36,518 bases of DNA, taken from assembly GCA_013152035.1 (NCBI GenBank), contig JAADHB010000017.1, forward strand, positions 1-36,518, read 5' to 3'. Shown here one piece after another: positions 28,062 through 36,465 of the stretch. Under the pieces are notes generated by a model. It was not told the DNA's origin. It searched no databases and saw nothing but the letters and a program-made list of their open reading frames with translations. The translations under genes and the position numbers were made by a program. This stretch comes from a bacterium (GTDB lineage: Bacteria; Patescibacteriota; Minisyncoccia; UBA9983). Numbering within the stretch: position 1 is the first letter of the stretch; each line of letters opens with the position of its first letter.

Positions 28062-29366
28062 CTAAATTTTCAGGCGAGAAATTAATTCTTCAATTTTTAC
28101 TCTTTCCTGTTCGCCGGTGTCGCGGTCGCGGAGGGTGACGGTGTTGTCTTCCAGTGTGTCAAAATCAACGGTCACGCAATACGGCGTTCCTATTTCGTCC
28201 TGCCGGCGGTATCGCTTGCCAATGTTTCCGTTGTCGTCAAAAACGACGGGTTGGATTTCCTTTTTTATCATTTCGTACACCTCCCTCGCCTTCGCGACCA
28301 GCTCCGGCTTGTTTTTGAGAAGCGGAAAAACCGCCGCCTTAATCGGCGCGATTTCCGGCTTGAATTTCAGAAAGACTCTTGTTTCTCCGGACATCTCATC
28401 TTCCGTGTACGCCTCGCAAAGGACAGCCAGCAAAGGCCTGTCCACCCCGAACGACGGCTCTATCGTATGCGGGACAAATCTTTCTTTTGACTCTTCATCG
28501 TAATAATCAAGTTTGTGGTTTTTCAGGTCAAAGTCCGTGCGGTACGCCAGTCCGACAACCTCGTCGTCGCCAAACGGATACTTGTAAAAAACGTCTATGG
28601 TCCTTTTTGAATAATGAGCCAGATCGTCTTTGGGGACTTCAAAATCGGAAAGGTTCTCCGCGGCGATTCCGATGCTTTCCAGCCAACTATGAATCTCCGA
28701 CCGCCAATGCTCAAAAACAGTTTGCCACTCTTCGTCATTCTTTGGCGGCTTTATGAAATACTCAACTTCCATTTGCTCAAACTCCCTCACGCGAAAAAGG
28801 AAGTCCCCCGGGGTTATCTCATTTCTGAATGACTTGCCTATCTGGGCGATGCCGAACGGCAATTTGGGGTGCATGGAATCAACGACATTTTTGAAATTTA
28901 CGAAAATCCCCTGCGCCGTTTCCGGCCTTAAATATATCCGCGAGGCGGTGCCTTCAACCGCCCCGATAAAAGTTTTGAACATCATATTGAACTGCTTTTC
29001 TTCCGTCAGCTCCCCCCCGCACTCTGGGCATTTGCCGTCGCCAAACTTGTTTTCCTCCTTGATTTTATCCGCCCGAAATCTCTTGTGGCATTTCTTGCAT
29101 TCAACGAGCGGGTCGGAAAATCCGGCGGCGTGGCCGGACGCCTCCCACACTTTCGGGTTCATCAGAATGGCGGCGTCAAGCCCGAAGACATCCTCGCGGT
29201 TGAGAACGAACTTTTTCCACCATGAATTTTTTATGTTGTTTTTCAGCAGGACTCCGAGCGGACCGTAATCCCAGACGCCCGCCAAGCCGCCGTAAATTTC
29301 CGAGCTTTGATAAACAAAACCCCGCCTTTTAGCCAAACTCACTATTTTTTCCAGTTTATTTTCCAT
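28062..29366 (-). CDS. glyS: Glycyl-tRNA synthetase (single-chain type)
   Basis: MENKLEKIVSLAKRRGFVYQSSEIYGGLAGVWDYGPLGVLLKNNIKNSWWKKFV, CKKCHKRF, CPECGG, LRPETAQGIFVNFKNV. Confidence 0.96.
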   Translation of the reverse strand: MENKLEKIVSLAKRRGFVYQSSEIYGGLAGVWDYGPLGVLLKNNIKNSWWKKFVLNREDVFGLDAAILMNPKVWEASGHAAGFSDPLVECKKCHKRFRADKIKEENKFGDGKCPECGGELTEEKQFNMMFKTFIGAVEGTASRIYLRPETAQGIFVNFKNVVDSMHPKLPFGIAQIGKSFRNEITPGDFLFRVREFEQMEVEYFIKPPKNDEEWQTVFEHWRSEIHSWLESIGIAAENLSDFEVPKDDLAHYSKRTIDVFYKYPFGDDEVVGLAYRTDFDLKNHKLDYYDEESKERFVPHTIEPSFGVDRPLLAVLCEAYTEDEMSGETRVFLKFKPEIAPIKAAVFPLLKNKPELVAKAREVYEMIKKEIQPVVFDDNGNIGKRYRRQDEIGTPYCVTVDFDTLEDNTVTLRDRDTGEQERVKIEELISRLKI

Positions 29367-29379
29367 AATTATTATTGTT

Positions 29380-29410
29380 CCCGTTCCCAAGGAGAGTCCT
29401 TGGGAACGGG
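29380..29410. repeat. Perfect 14-bp inverted repeat with CCAAGGA-GAG-TCCTTGG core
   Basis: cccgttcccaagga gag tccttgggaacggg; no T-tract, so not a canonical terminator. Confidence 0.88.
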
Positions 29411-29417
29411 GTTCGCG

Positions 29418-31304
29418 TTATTCCGTCACCTCCGACTCCCGTTGGGTGAATTGAGGGTCGCGCGTCAGCCTTGTGGTCAAGGCGCTTTTTTCATCCTTCA
29501 AAGTTTCTCCGGTAAATTCGTCTTTCGCCTCCAAGCTTGTTTTCCCGATAAGTTCCGGCGAGCTTCCGACCTGGCTCAGGTTCGGATCAAGGGCGACCTG
29601 AAAAGAAACTTCCCTCGCCGGACGGACAATGCCGGTGCCCGCCGGAACGGCTCCGGCATCCCAGACGATATTGCCGGAAACATCGTCAAAGGAAACATTT
29701 TCCCCGGAAGGCGAAATTTTGCCGAGCCATCTCATATACGAAGGGAGGGGGGCTGAAACCTTCACGCCGGAAAAATCATTCACATTGTTGCCGAGCGACC
29801 ATGTAATCGTGTAGGTCGTTTCCTCCCCCACCCGCGGCGGCATCGGTCCCGTATTCTTGAAAGGTCCCGAATAATGCGTCGCGGCGGCGGCAAGCTGGAG
29901 TCGCGACCCTATCTTAATCTCCTTCGTTATGCTGTTTTGGATTTTCCCGCTCTGCGAAGTTCCGGAAATGGCCGTCCCCTCAATGCTCCCCTCCAGTTCA
30001 ATGGCGAAATTTTTGTCTCCCGCCGTCCTCACCGGCAAGGGGTTTAGAATTGAAAAACTGAATTGCGCCCTGCCGACCTCTCCCGGATCTATCGCCGACA
30101 GTTCCGGTTTGCTCGCGGAGTTCCAGAGCAGTGTCTTGTCAAAAGTTCTGTAAAATCCTTTGCTCACCGAAATTGATTTCTGGTCCAGCGCCGCGCCTTT
30201 GATTTTAATGCTCACCTTCGCGTCCCGCACCGGTGACGAAAGATTGTTTTTCCAGGCGACTTCCACACGAAGAGAATCGCCGGCGGACGCTATGTTTTTC
30301 TCCGAATCTTTTCCGTTGACGAACAAAACCAAATCAATGTACGGCTTTTTGACGACAACCGTTTCCGCCGATTCTCCGTACGGGATGAAAGTTCCGTCGG
30401 CTTTTATCACGCCCGCCGTCGCGCGGAAGGCTTTTTCCTCCAAATCCTGCCCCTCAACGATTCCGCGGATTGAAATGTTTCTCTCTTGCGACGGGTCAAA
30501 ATCGCCGATTTTCCACAAATTGTTTTTGCGGCTCGGGGACGGAGTGGCGCCGGAAAACTGGAAACCGGATGGATAATCAAGGCGCAAAACCAGATTTCTG
30601 ATTACCGCCTCGGAATTTGAGACAATCCCGACCTTCACTTCCATTTCCCGTTTCGCGTTTATTTCTTTCGGAATCAGCAGGGAAACGCCGACGGGGGGGC
30701 GGGAGATTTTGACCGTATAGCTTCCGCTTTTGGCGAATATGGCGTTGGACTGAGCCAGCCGATATTCAAGCGTCGCCTTTATGTTTTTTTCTTCATCCTC
30801 TTTTCCGAGCAAGACGACGCTTATCGTCTTTTTGATTGACGCCCCGGGAGCTATCGTCCCGAAAGAATACCGCTCGCGGGACAGGGGGCTTCCGTCGGAA
30901 GAAAAAGAACTTTCCGGGAAATCAACAATGAGGTCCGCCATTTCAAGGTCGGTGTTGTTTTTGTTTTCCACGAAAATATCAAGAGTGTTTATTTCGCCCC
31001 CCTGAACATAGGGCGGCCCCTTTATCTCCACCCCTATATTCCCCGAAGAAACGACATTTGAGTCGCCGAGCCAAAAATACAAAAACGCGGACAGGGAAAC
31101 GAGAAAAAAAACGAAGGAGGCGGCAAGCAGGACTTTCAGCGGGAAAAAAGCGCCCTTCTTTTTTCTCGCGGACGGTTTCGGCCAATGCGAAGAAGGCAGG
31201 CTCTCCCTTCTGCCGTAAATTCTCGGCCTTTCCCCCCTCTCTTTGAAGGATTCGCCCTTTTTATAAAGCCGCTTTTTAAGATTTTTAAGATTGTCGCTTT
31301 TCAT
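29418..31304 (-). CDS. Membrane-anchored extracellular beta-rich protein (DUF11/CARDB-like repeats)
   Basis: Basic N-terminus, TM KVLLAASFVFFLVSLSAFLYFWL, then beta-sandwich repeats such as GAPFKNTGPMPPRVGEETTYTITWSLGNNVNDFSGVKVSAPLPSYMRWLG (first residues approximate). Confidence 0.75.
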   Translation of the reverse strand: MKSDNLKNLKKRLYKKGESFKERGERPRIYGRRESLPSSHWPKPSARKKKGAFFPLKVLLAASFVFFLVSLSAFLYFWLGDSNVVSSGNIGVEIKGPPYVQGGEINTLDIFVENKNNTDLEMADLIVDFPESSFSSDGSPLSRERYSFGTIAPGASIKKTISVVLLGKEDEEKNIKATLEYRLAQSNAIFAKSGSYTVKISRPPVGVSLLIPKEINAKREMEVKVGIVSNSEAVIRNLVLRLDYPSGFQFSGATPSPSRKNNLWKIGDFDPSQERNISIRGIVEGQDLEEKAFRATAGVIKADGTFIPYGESAETVVVKKPYIDLVLFVNGKDSEKNIASAGDSLRVEVAWKNNLSSPVRDAKVSIKIKGAALDQKSISVSKGFYRTFDKTLLWNSASKPELSAIDPGEVGRAQFSFSILNPLPVRTAGDKNFAIELEGSIEGTAISGTSQSGKIQNSITKEIKIGSRLQLAAAATHYSGPFKNTGPMPPRVGEETTYTITWSLGNNVNDFSGVKVSAPLPSYMRWLGKISPSGENVSFDDVSGNIVWDAGAVPAGTGIVRPAREVSFQVALDPNLSQVGSSPELIGKTSLEAKDEFTGETLKDEKSALTTRLTRDPQFTQRESEVTE

Positions 31305-31332
31305 CGATATTCGCTCTTTTGCTTAGCCGTTA

Positions 31333-31878
31333 TTATAACATACTTTCCTTTATCGCGTTATTAATCGCGGAAATTGCCGCCCTCCTTGAGGCGTATTTTT
31401 CTTTTTCCATATACCCCAAATTGTGGAGCGTTCCGGATAAAAAAGAGATTTCCAATTCTTCCGCCTCTTCCTTCCCCAAAGTTTTTTCACTCAGGATTGC
31501 GTAGGCGTTTTTTAATTCGCTCCATAAAAAATCGTTTTTCTCCTCTCCTTGAACCATCCTGTTCAAAAGTCCGGCAAACCCCGAAAACAACGCCAAATTC
31601 CTCGGCGAAGAGGTGATTTTACCCTTGCGCGCGATTTCTTCGGCGTCAATAATTTTCCAGACGGGGCGGCCGGAGGATTTTCCGGCGAGCAGCCCGAAAC
31701 GGGAAAGGGAAAAAGTTTCCAGATTGCAGCGGAGTTTTGATTTCATTTGGCGGACGCTTTTCGCCGCCGCCGTTATTTTGCCGAATTTTTCCGTGAAAAC
31801 GGTGAAAATCCTGTCCGCCTCCCCGAAATCGCTCCCGCTCAAGATAATCCCCTCGGTTTGATAAATAATATTCGCCAT
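31333..31878 (-). CDS. recO: DNA repair protein RecO
   Basis: MANIIYQTEGIILSGSDFGEADRIFTVFTEKFGKITAAAKSVRQMKSKLRCNLETFSLSRFGLLAGKS. Start 31878, 8 nt after TATAAT. Confidence 0.88.
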   Translation of the reverse strand: MANIIYQTEGIILSGSDFGEADRIFTVFTEKFGKITAAAKSVRQMKSKLRCNLETFSLSRFGLLAGKSSGRPVWKIIDAEEIARKGKITSSPRNLALFSGFAGLLNRMVQGEEKNDFLWSELKNAYAILSEKTLGKEEAEELEISFLSGTLHNLGYMEKEKYASRRAAISAINNAIKESML

Positions 31879-31924
31879 TACCGGCAATTATATGTTTTCC
31901 ACGGGCATATTGCAAAAAGGAAGG

Positions 31925-31933
31925 TGGTATGAT
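31925..31933 (+). promoter_or_regulatory. Extended -10 promoter (TGgTATGAT) of a small transcript
   Basis: TGG TATGAT at 31925-31933; no good -35, as is usual for extended -10 promoters. Confidence 0.5.
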
Positions 31934-31969
31934 ATCTTGGGAGTAGAATCAAAAAGGAGGTGATACAAT

Positions 31970-32032
31970 ATGGTTGCCACCAGAGCCGCTCCAGTGGCCA
32001 CATCCACAGCCACACGAAAGGTACTCTCATGA
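31970..32032 (+). CDS. 20-codon small ORF (leader-peptide-like or novel microprotein)
   Basis: AAGGAGGTGAT Shine-Dalgarno at 31954-31964, 5 nt before ATG; MVATRAAPVATSTATRKVLS*; followed by a terminator. Confidence 0.5.
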   Translation: MVATRAAPVATSTATRKVLS

Positions 32033-32071
32033 CCTAAACGCTGCAGCGCGGCACAGGTCGGCCGCAGGTTC

Positions 32072-32096
32072 GCCCCCACCTTACGGGGGCTTTTTT
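32072..32096 (+). terminator. Rho-independent terminator of the small transcript
   Basis: gcccccaccttacgggggctttttt; T-tract only on the plus strand. Confidence 0.85.
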
Positions 32097-32098
32097 AT

Positions 32099-33271
32099 TT
32101 ACGCGAAAATTTGCCAGAGCTGGTAGGCGACGCCGGACAGTATGCCAGCGATCGCCAGGATTTCAATAAAACGCGTCGGTTTGGTGTAATTTCCGTTGTC
32201 CGGCTTCAGCAGGTCGCCGGGATCACCGCTTCTGATTCTTTTTCTCAAGCTTCTCGCCATTAAAATAATAAAAATCCCGATGGTTCCGAGCCCCAACGCC
32301 CCGACCAATGACAAAATTCTCGCGAAATCAACGGCGCCGAGAAGAAACAGCCCGACCGGGGGAAGTACCGCCATCAGCCACGCCCAAAACCTCGGAACAT
32401 TGTAGTCATACCTGAATATGTTTCTCATATCCGTCGCCATCGCCAAAAAAGAGGTAAAAACCGCGAGCAGTCCGATAAGAGACCCCGCCAGGAAGGCGTT
32501 TTTCCCGAGCACTTTGGCGATCCCAAAAAGAGCTTCGGATGAAGTATGGTCGTTGCTCGCCCCCCAAACGGCTATCACGAACAAAAAATAAAAGATCGCG
32601 GACAGAATTAGGCTCGCCGCGATAACTTTCTTAAAATCTTTGATTGATGATTTTGAAAAAATGTCGCGGACCTCAGGAAGGGTCGCGAATCCGCTCAAAG
32701 AAAACAGCCAGATTCCGTACGGCATAAACCAGTCGCCCGTGAAGCTCGTGTTGAAATTCATAAGAAAATTCTCCGCCTTAATCGCGGGAAGGGCGGCGAT
32801 AAGCAGATAAATTATAAACGCGAAGAGCGGAATCGTGAGGTAAAAATTAATGTTCGCTATTTTTTTGAGATTCAATAAAACCAGAATTCCGGCGACGGCG
32901 AAAAACAGAAGGGACAGAGAAAATCTATAGGCGCCGTGGTCAAAGAAATTTGACAAAAAAAGCCCTCCCAGCAGCCCGTAAACCAAAAGAGAACCGTAAT
33001 AAGACGCGACAGTGGCGAAAAGGGCGAATTGCTTCGCCTTGCTTCCGAGAAAAATCTCCACATAGCCGGTAAAGCGGTGTTTCCCTCTCGCGTAAAACGC
33101 CACCTCCCCGTACAGAAAATGAAGGAGAAACAATATAAAAAAGACCGCGGCGAAATTGACAACCCCCCAAAAAAGCCCCGCACGGGAAAAAGCGAAAGGC
33201 AGGGCGAACATTCCCGCCCCGAACATCATCCCCACCATCATTCCAATTCCTTTTATGTAGAGGCGCGACAT
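32099..33271 (-). CDS. Amino acid permease (aromatic/HAAAP-like, multi-TM)
   Basis: MSRLYIKGIGMMVGMMFGAGMFALPFAFSRAGLFWGVVNFAAVFFILFLLHFLYGEVAFYARGKHRFTGYV; about 11 TM segments. Confidence 0.82.
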   Translation of the reverse strand: MSRLYIKGIGMMVGMMFGAGMFALPFAFSRAGLFWGVVNFAAVFFILFLLHFLYGEVAFYARGKHRFTGYVEIFLGSKAKQFALFATVASYYGSLLVYGLLGGLFLSNFFDHGAYRFSLSLLFFAVAGILVLLNLKKIANINFYLTIPLFAFIIYLLIAALPAIKAENFLMNFNTSFTGDWFMPYGIWLFSLSGFATLPEVRDIFSKSSIKDFKKVIAASLILSAIFYFLFVIAVWGASNDHTSSEALFGIAKVLGKNAFLAGSLIGLLAVFTSFLAMATDMRNIFRYDYNVPRFWAWLMAVLPPVGLFLLGAVDFARILSLVGALGLGTIGIFIILMARSLRKRIRSGDPGDLLKPDNGNYTKPTRFIEILAIAGILSGVAYQLWQIFA

Positions 33272-33289
33272 TTTATTGCCAAAAAACCG

Positions 33290-33862
33290 CTAGCGGGCGG
33301 TTTTGTCTTTTTTGACGAGTTCAACCACCTTTTCAACCAGGCGCTTGGGGTCGCTGTCAAAGACGACTTTTCCGGGACCGCGATGAGATTTCTCAATAAC
33401 GCTTCTTATTGTTTCGTCCATTTCCCAGTCCCCCTCCAAAACGCCTATCGGTTTGTCGTCCTCAAAGGCGATGGTGAATTCGTTGAGCGTCCCCATTCTC
33501 CCGCACCCGACCAAGACGGCGTCCGCCGAACGGGTAAGCAGAAGATTTCTTCCGGAATAACCGAAGCCGGTGAAAATGATAAGGTCAAGATATTCCAAGG
33601 GAAGTTTATATCTTTCAACATGCTCCTTTTCGGATGAAGCGGGAGAAAGCCCGATTGAAATTCCGTCAATCTCCTTGGCGCCCATAGCGGACCAAAGAGG
33701 GAAGCCGGTCGTGGCGCCGGTGACAAGGGCGCAATTGTGGCGTATGATTTCCCTGCCAAGCTCTTTCGCCTTTTCCAGCGCGCCGTCGCCGCAGTGGCCG
33801 GTTTCAGCCGCTCCCGAAACGCACAATTTTATTTTAAGATGTAAGTGTTTTCCCGGATTCAT
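33290..33862 (-). CDS. LOG/TIGR00725-like Rossmann nucleotide-binding protein
   Basis: LCVSGAAETGHCGDGALEKAKELGREIIRHNCALVTGATTGFPLWSAMGAKE...GYSGRNLLLTRSADAVLVGCGRMGTLNEFTIAFEDDKPIGVLEG. Start 33862, 6 nt after TATAAT. Confidence 0.82.
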   Translation of the reverse strand: MNPGKHLHLKIKLCVSGAAETGHCGDGALEKAKELGREIIRHNCALVTGATTGFPLWSAMGAKEIDGISIGLSPASSEKEHVERYKLPLEYLDLIIFTGFGYSGRNLLLTRSADAVLVGCGRMGTLNEFTIAFEDDKPIGVLEGDWEMDETIRSVIEKSHRGPGKVVFDSDPKRLVEKVVELVKKDKTAR

Positions 33863-33869
33863 TTTTTTA

Positions 33870-35237
33870 TTATATATCAAGTTCAAAGTTATCGCCAGTT
33901 TCGGGCGCCGCCGCGTCCACCCCGAGATAATCCCGCAATCGTTGGGTGAAAAACAAGGACGATTTCGGCTCCCCCTGAACGACAAAAACTTTCTTTACCG
34001 TATCCGCGGTGTTATGGACAAAATCAAAAAGATCATTCATATCCGGATGGGCGGAGTAGCCGCGAATATTCTCCACCCTCGCCCTGACACGAACCGTCTC
34101 TCCCATAATTCTCACCGTTTTCTGCCTTTCCTGAAGTCGCCTGCCCAAAGATCCCGCCGCCTGATAACCCATCAACAGCAGCGCGCTTTTCGGGTCCGGC
34201 AAATAATTGAGTTCGTGGTGCACTATCCTTCCGCCGTTGGACATCCCCGATCCGGCGATAATGATTTTCGGGAAAGGCGCGCGCTTTATCGCCTTTGACT
34301 CTTCCGTTTTCAGTGTCATTTTCAAGCCCGGAAATTGGAAAAGGGCGTCTCCGGAGCGGATAATGTCTTTGGCGTTTTCGTTGTAGTATCTTTGGTACTT
34401 TTTGTAAACATTCGTCGCCTTTATCGCCAGCGGGCTGTCAAGAAAAATAGGCGCCCGCGGAATGCGGCCGTGCTCCACCAAATCGTTTATCTGAAAAAGC
34501 AGTTTTTGCGTGCGTTCAAGGGAAAAGGCGGGAATCATAAGCGCCCCGCCGCTATGCATCGTGTCCTCTATCACTCTTTCAAGTTTCAAGTTCGCCTCGT
34601 TCAACTCTTCGTGTTCGCGGTCGCCGTATGTGCTTTCAATGATAAGAAAATCCGCGTCCGTGACTTTTTCCGTGTCCCTCAACAACGGGTTTGGCGGGTT
34701 TCCAAGGTCGCCGGTAAAGAGAATTTTTTTGCCTCCGCGCGCGATTTCCACCATCGCCGAACCCATAACATGCCCGGCGTCCCTGAAATTTATGTTGAAG
34801 TCCGCGACCGGGATGCCGTCATGGTAATCAACGGGATTCCATAAGCCGAGCGCCCTTTGTATGTCATCCTCCGAATAGATGGCGTCTTTCTTTCTGCTTC
34901 GCCTCGCCTCTTTTCTCATCACGCCCAAACTGTCGGCGAGCATCAGCTCCGCCAGGTCGCGCGTGGGCGGAGTTGAAAAAATTTTTCCGCGAAATCCGTC
35001 TCTCACGAGTTTTGGCACCCTGCCGATATGGTCAAGGTGGGCGTGAGTTATGAAAAGCGCGTCAATTGAAGCCGGGTCGTAAGGAAAAGAGTCGTCGTTT
35101 TTGTCCTCGCTTATTTTTGTGCCCTGAAAAAGTCCGCAGTCAACCAGTATTTTCGTATCACCGGACTCAAGAAGATAATTTGAACCGGTAACGCTCTGCG
35201 CCCCTCCGCAAAATGTAAGTTTAAGTTTTTGATTCAT
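33870..35237 (-). CDS. Metallo-beta-lactamase/beta-CASP RNA nuclease (CPSF-like)
   Basis: FITHAHLDHIGRVPKLV, ILFTGDLGNPPNPLL, IIESTYGDREHEE, IIAGSGMSNGGRIVHHELNYLPDPKSALLLMGYQAAGSLGRRL, GYSAHPDMNDLFDF. Confidence 0.95.
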   Translation of the reverse strand: MNQKLKLTFCGGAQSVTGSNYLLESGDTKILVDCGLFQGTKISEDKNDDSFPYDPASIDALFITHAHLDHIGRVPKLVRDGFRGKIFSTPPTRDLAELMLADSLGVMRKEARRSRKKDAIYSEDDIQRALGLWNPVDYHDGIPVADFNINFRDAGHVMGSAMVEIARGGKKILFTGDLGNPPNPLLRDTEKVTDADFLIIESTYGDREHEELNEANLKLERVIEDTMHSGGALMIPAFSLERTQKLLFQINDLVEHGRIPRAPIFLDSPLAIKATNVYKKYQRYYNENAKDIIRSGDALFQFPGLKMTLKTEESKAIKRAPFPKIIIAGSGMSNGGRIVHHELNYLPDPKSALLLMGYQAAGSLGRRLQERQKTVRIMGETVRVRARVENIRGYSAHPDMNDLFDFVHNTADTVKKVFVVQGEPKSSLFFTQRLRDYLGVDAAAPETGDNFELDI

Positions 35238-35667
35238 ATTCTGGCTTATGTTTTTTGAAATACCTTATAAAAACAAGTCCGGCGACCAGCCCTCCGAGCA
35301 GGTCAAAAAAGAGATCGCCCATCGTGTCTTGCAATCCGACTTGATTAAAGCCGACGGCGGCGCCCTTGCCCGTCAGGAAATCGACGCAAAATTCAAAAAG
35401 CTCCCAGCCGACCCCGACCAGCGCGGCGAACGACACGGCGGTGAGCAAAAAAACGGGTATCGGCAGGCGGATGCTCCCCGCCTTTTTTGAAAAAAATACG
35501 AAGTACGCCGTTACCAGCGCCAGCCACGCTCCCCCCAAGAAATGCATAACATTGTCAAACCACGAAACCCTCCAATACAAAAAATAATAGAGGGCGAAAG
35601 AATGCAATAAAAAAATAAAGACAATCAGCCCCGTGATAAAACGCGAAAATTTCTTTTTGAAAGGCAT
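35221..35667 (-). CDS. VanZ-like/DUF2238-like small membrane protein
   Basis: Several TM segments; WFDNVMHFLGGAWLALVTAYF...GVGWELFEFCVDFL...LQDTMGDLFFDLLGGLVAGLVFI. Confidence 0.75.
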   Translation of the reverse strand: MPFKKKFSRFITGLIVFIFLLHSFALYYFLYWRVSWFDNVMHFLGGAWLALVTAYFVFFSKKAGSIRLPIPVFLLTAVSFAALVGVGWELFEFCVDFLTGKGAAVGFNQVGLQDTMGDLFFDLLGGLVAGLVFIRYFKKHKPEYESKT

Positions 35668-35701
35668 TATACGCTTAATAATAACATAAAAAACGCAAAA
35701 T

Positions 35702-35861
35702 AAAAAACCCGAACGGTCGGGGTTCTTATTGGGCTACCGGAGGCAAACTCTCCCAGCGTTTCGCCAGGTGGGTGCCCGCAATGCCTCGCCAAGGCGAGAC
35801 AAGATGTAAGGCTCCCGTAGAGAATAACTTAGTCTAGGAAGTTATGCCCTCGATAACCCAC
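35702..35861 (-). ncRNA. 6S RNA-like (SsrS-like) structured RNA with promoter and terminator
   Basis: Minus-strand RNA GUGGGUUAUCGAGGGCAUAACUUCC...GGGAGAGUUUGCCUCCGGUAGCCCAAU; its ends pair in a long closing stem (GGGUUAUCGAGGGCA with UGCCUCCGGUAGCCC), with a central bubble containing small hairpins (UAACUU/AAGUUA, GGCG-AAA-CGCU) and an apical stem (GGGAGCC/GGCACCC, GUCUCGC-CUUG-GCGAGGC). Terminator at the 3' end. Confidence 0.62.
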
Positions 35862-35865
35862 TTGC

Positions 35866-35893
35866 ATTGTATCACCTTGGGCGCAAAAATCAA
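35866..35893 (-). promoter_or_regulatory. Promoter of the 6S-like RNA
   Basis: Minus strand TTGATT, 16 nt, TGaTACAAT (extended -10); predicted start coincides with the base of the closing stem. Confidence 0.65.
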
Positions 35894-35910
35894 GGCGAAA
35901 ATATTTCGCG

Positions 35911-36393
35911 TTAAAGCATTTCTCCCCTCTCTTCTTCGCCGTAAACAAATTCATAGTCCGCCTTTTTATATTCAAAAATTTCGCCGGAATTGAAGAATCT
36001 TTTTATCTCCAGCTCCGCGCTTTCCGGAGAATCGGACGCGTGGACGATGTTCGCCTGCCCGCTTACGGAAAGATCTCCCCTTATGGTGCCGGCGTCCGCC
36101 TCGTATCCTTTGGTGGAGCCGACAATCAATCTCGTTGCCTTAATCGCGTTTATTCCGGACAAAACAACAGCCGTAACGGGCGCGGATTTCATAAATTTTT
36201 TCAGCGATTCAAAAAAGGGCTTGCCCTTGTGCTGGCAATAATGCTCGTCAAGCAAAACATCCTCAAGTTGGATCATTTTCATTCCGACAATCTTCAGGCC
36301 CTTCCTTTCAAAACGGCCTATGATTTCGCCCATCAAATTCCGCTGCAAAGCGTCCGGCTTGATTATGATTAATGTTCTCTCTTCTTTTACCAT
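35911..36393 (-). CDS. ndk: Nucleoside diphosphate kinase
   Basis: ERTLIIIKPDALQRNLMGEIIGRFERKGLKIVGMKMIQL, SGQANIVHASDSPESAELEIKRFF (active-site His). Confidence 0.97.
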   Translation of the reverse strand: MVKEERTLIIIKPDALQRNLMGEIIGRFERKGLKIVGMKMIQLEDVLLDEHYCQHKGKPFFESLKKFMKSAPVTAVVLSGINAIKATRLIVGSTKGYEADAGTIRGDLSVSGQANIVHASDSPESAELEIKRFFNSGEIFEYKKADYEFVYGEEERGEML

Positions 36394-36465
36394 ACAACCA
36401 TTCTACAAAATTTAACTCAAATTTGCCAACCCCCACCCCTCGAAATCCGACCTGCCACACTATAA

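Noticed and set aside
35766-35861. Alternative fold of the 6S-like RNA with GUGGGU pairing to ACCCAC
   Set aside because: The longer pairing of GGGUUAUCGAGGGCA with UGCCUCCGGUAGCCC and of GGGAGCC with GGCACCC explains more bases and leaves a 6S-like bubble; kept only as a possible alternative state.
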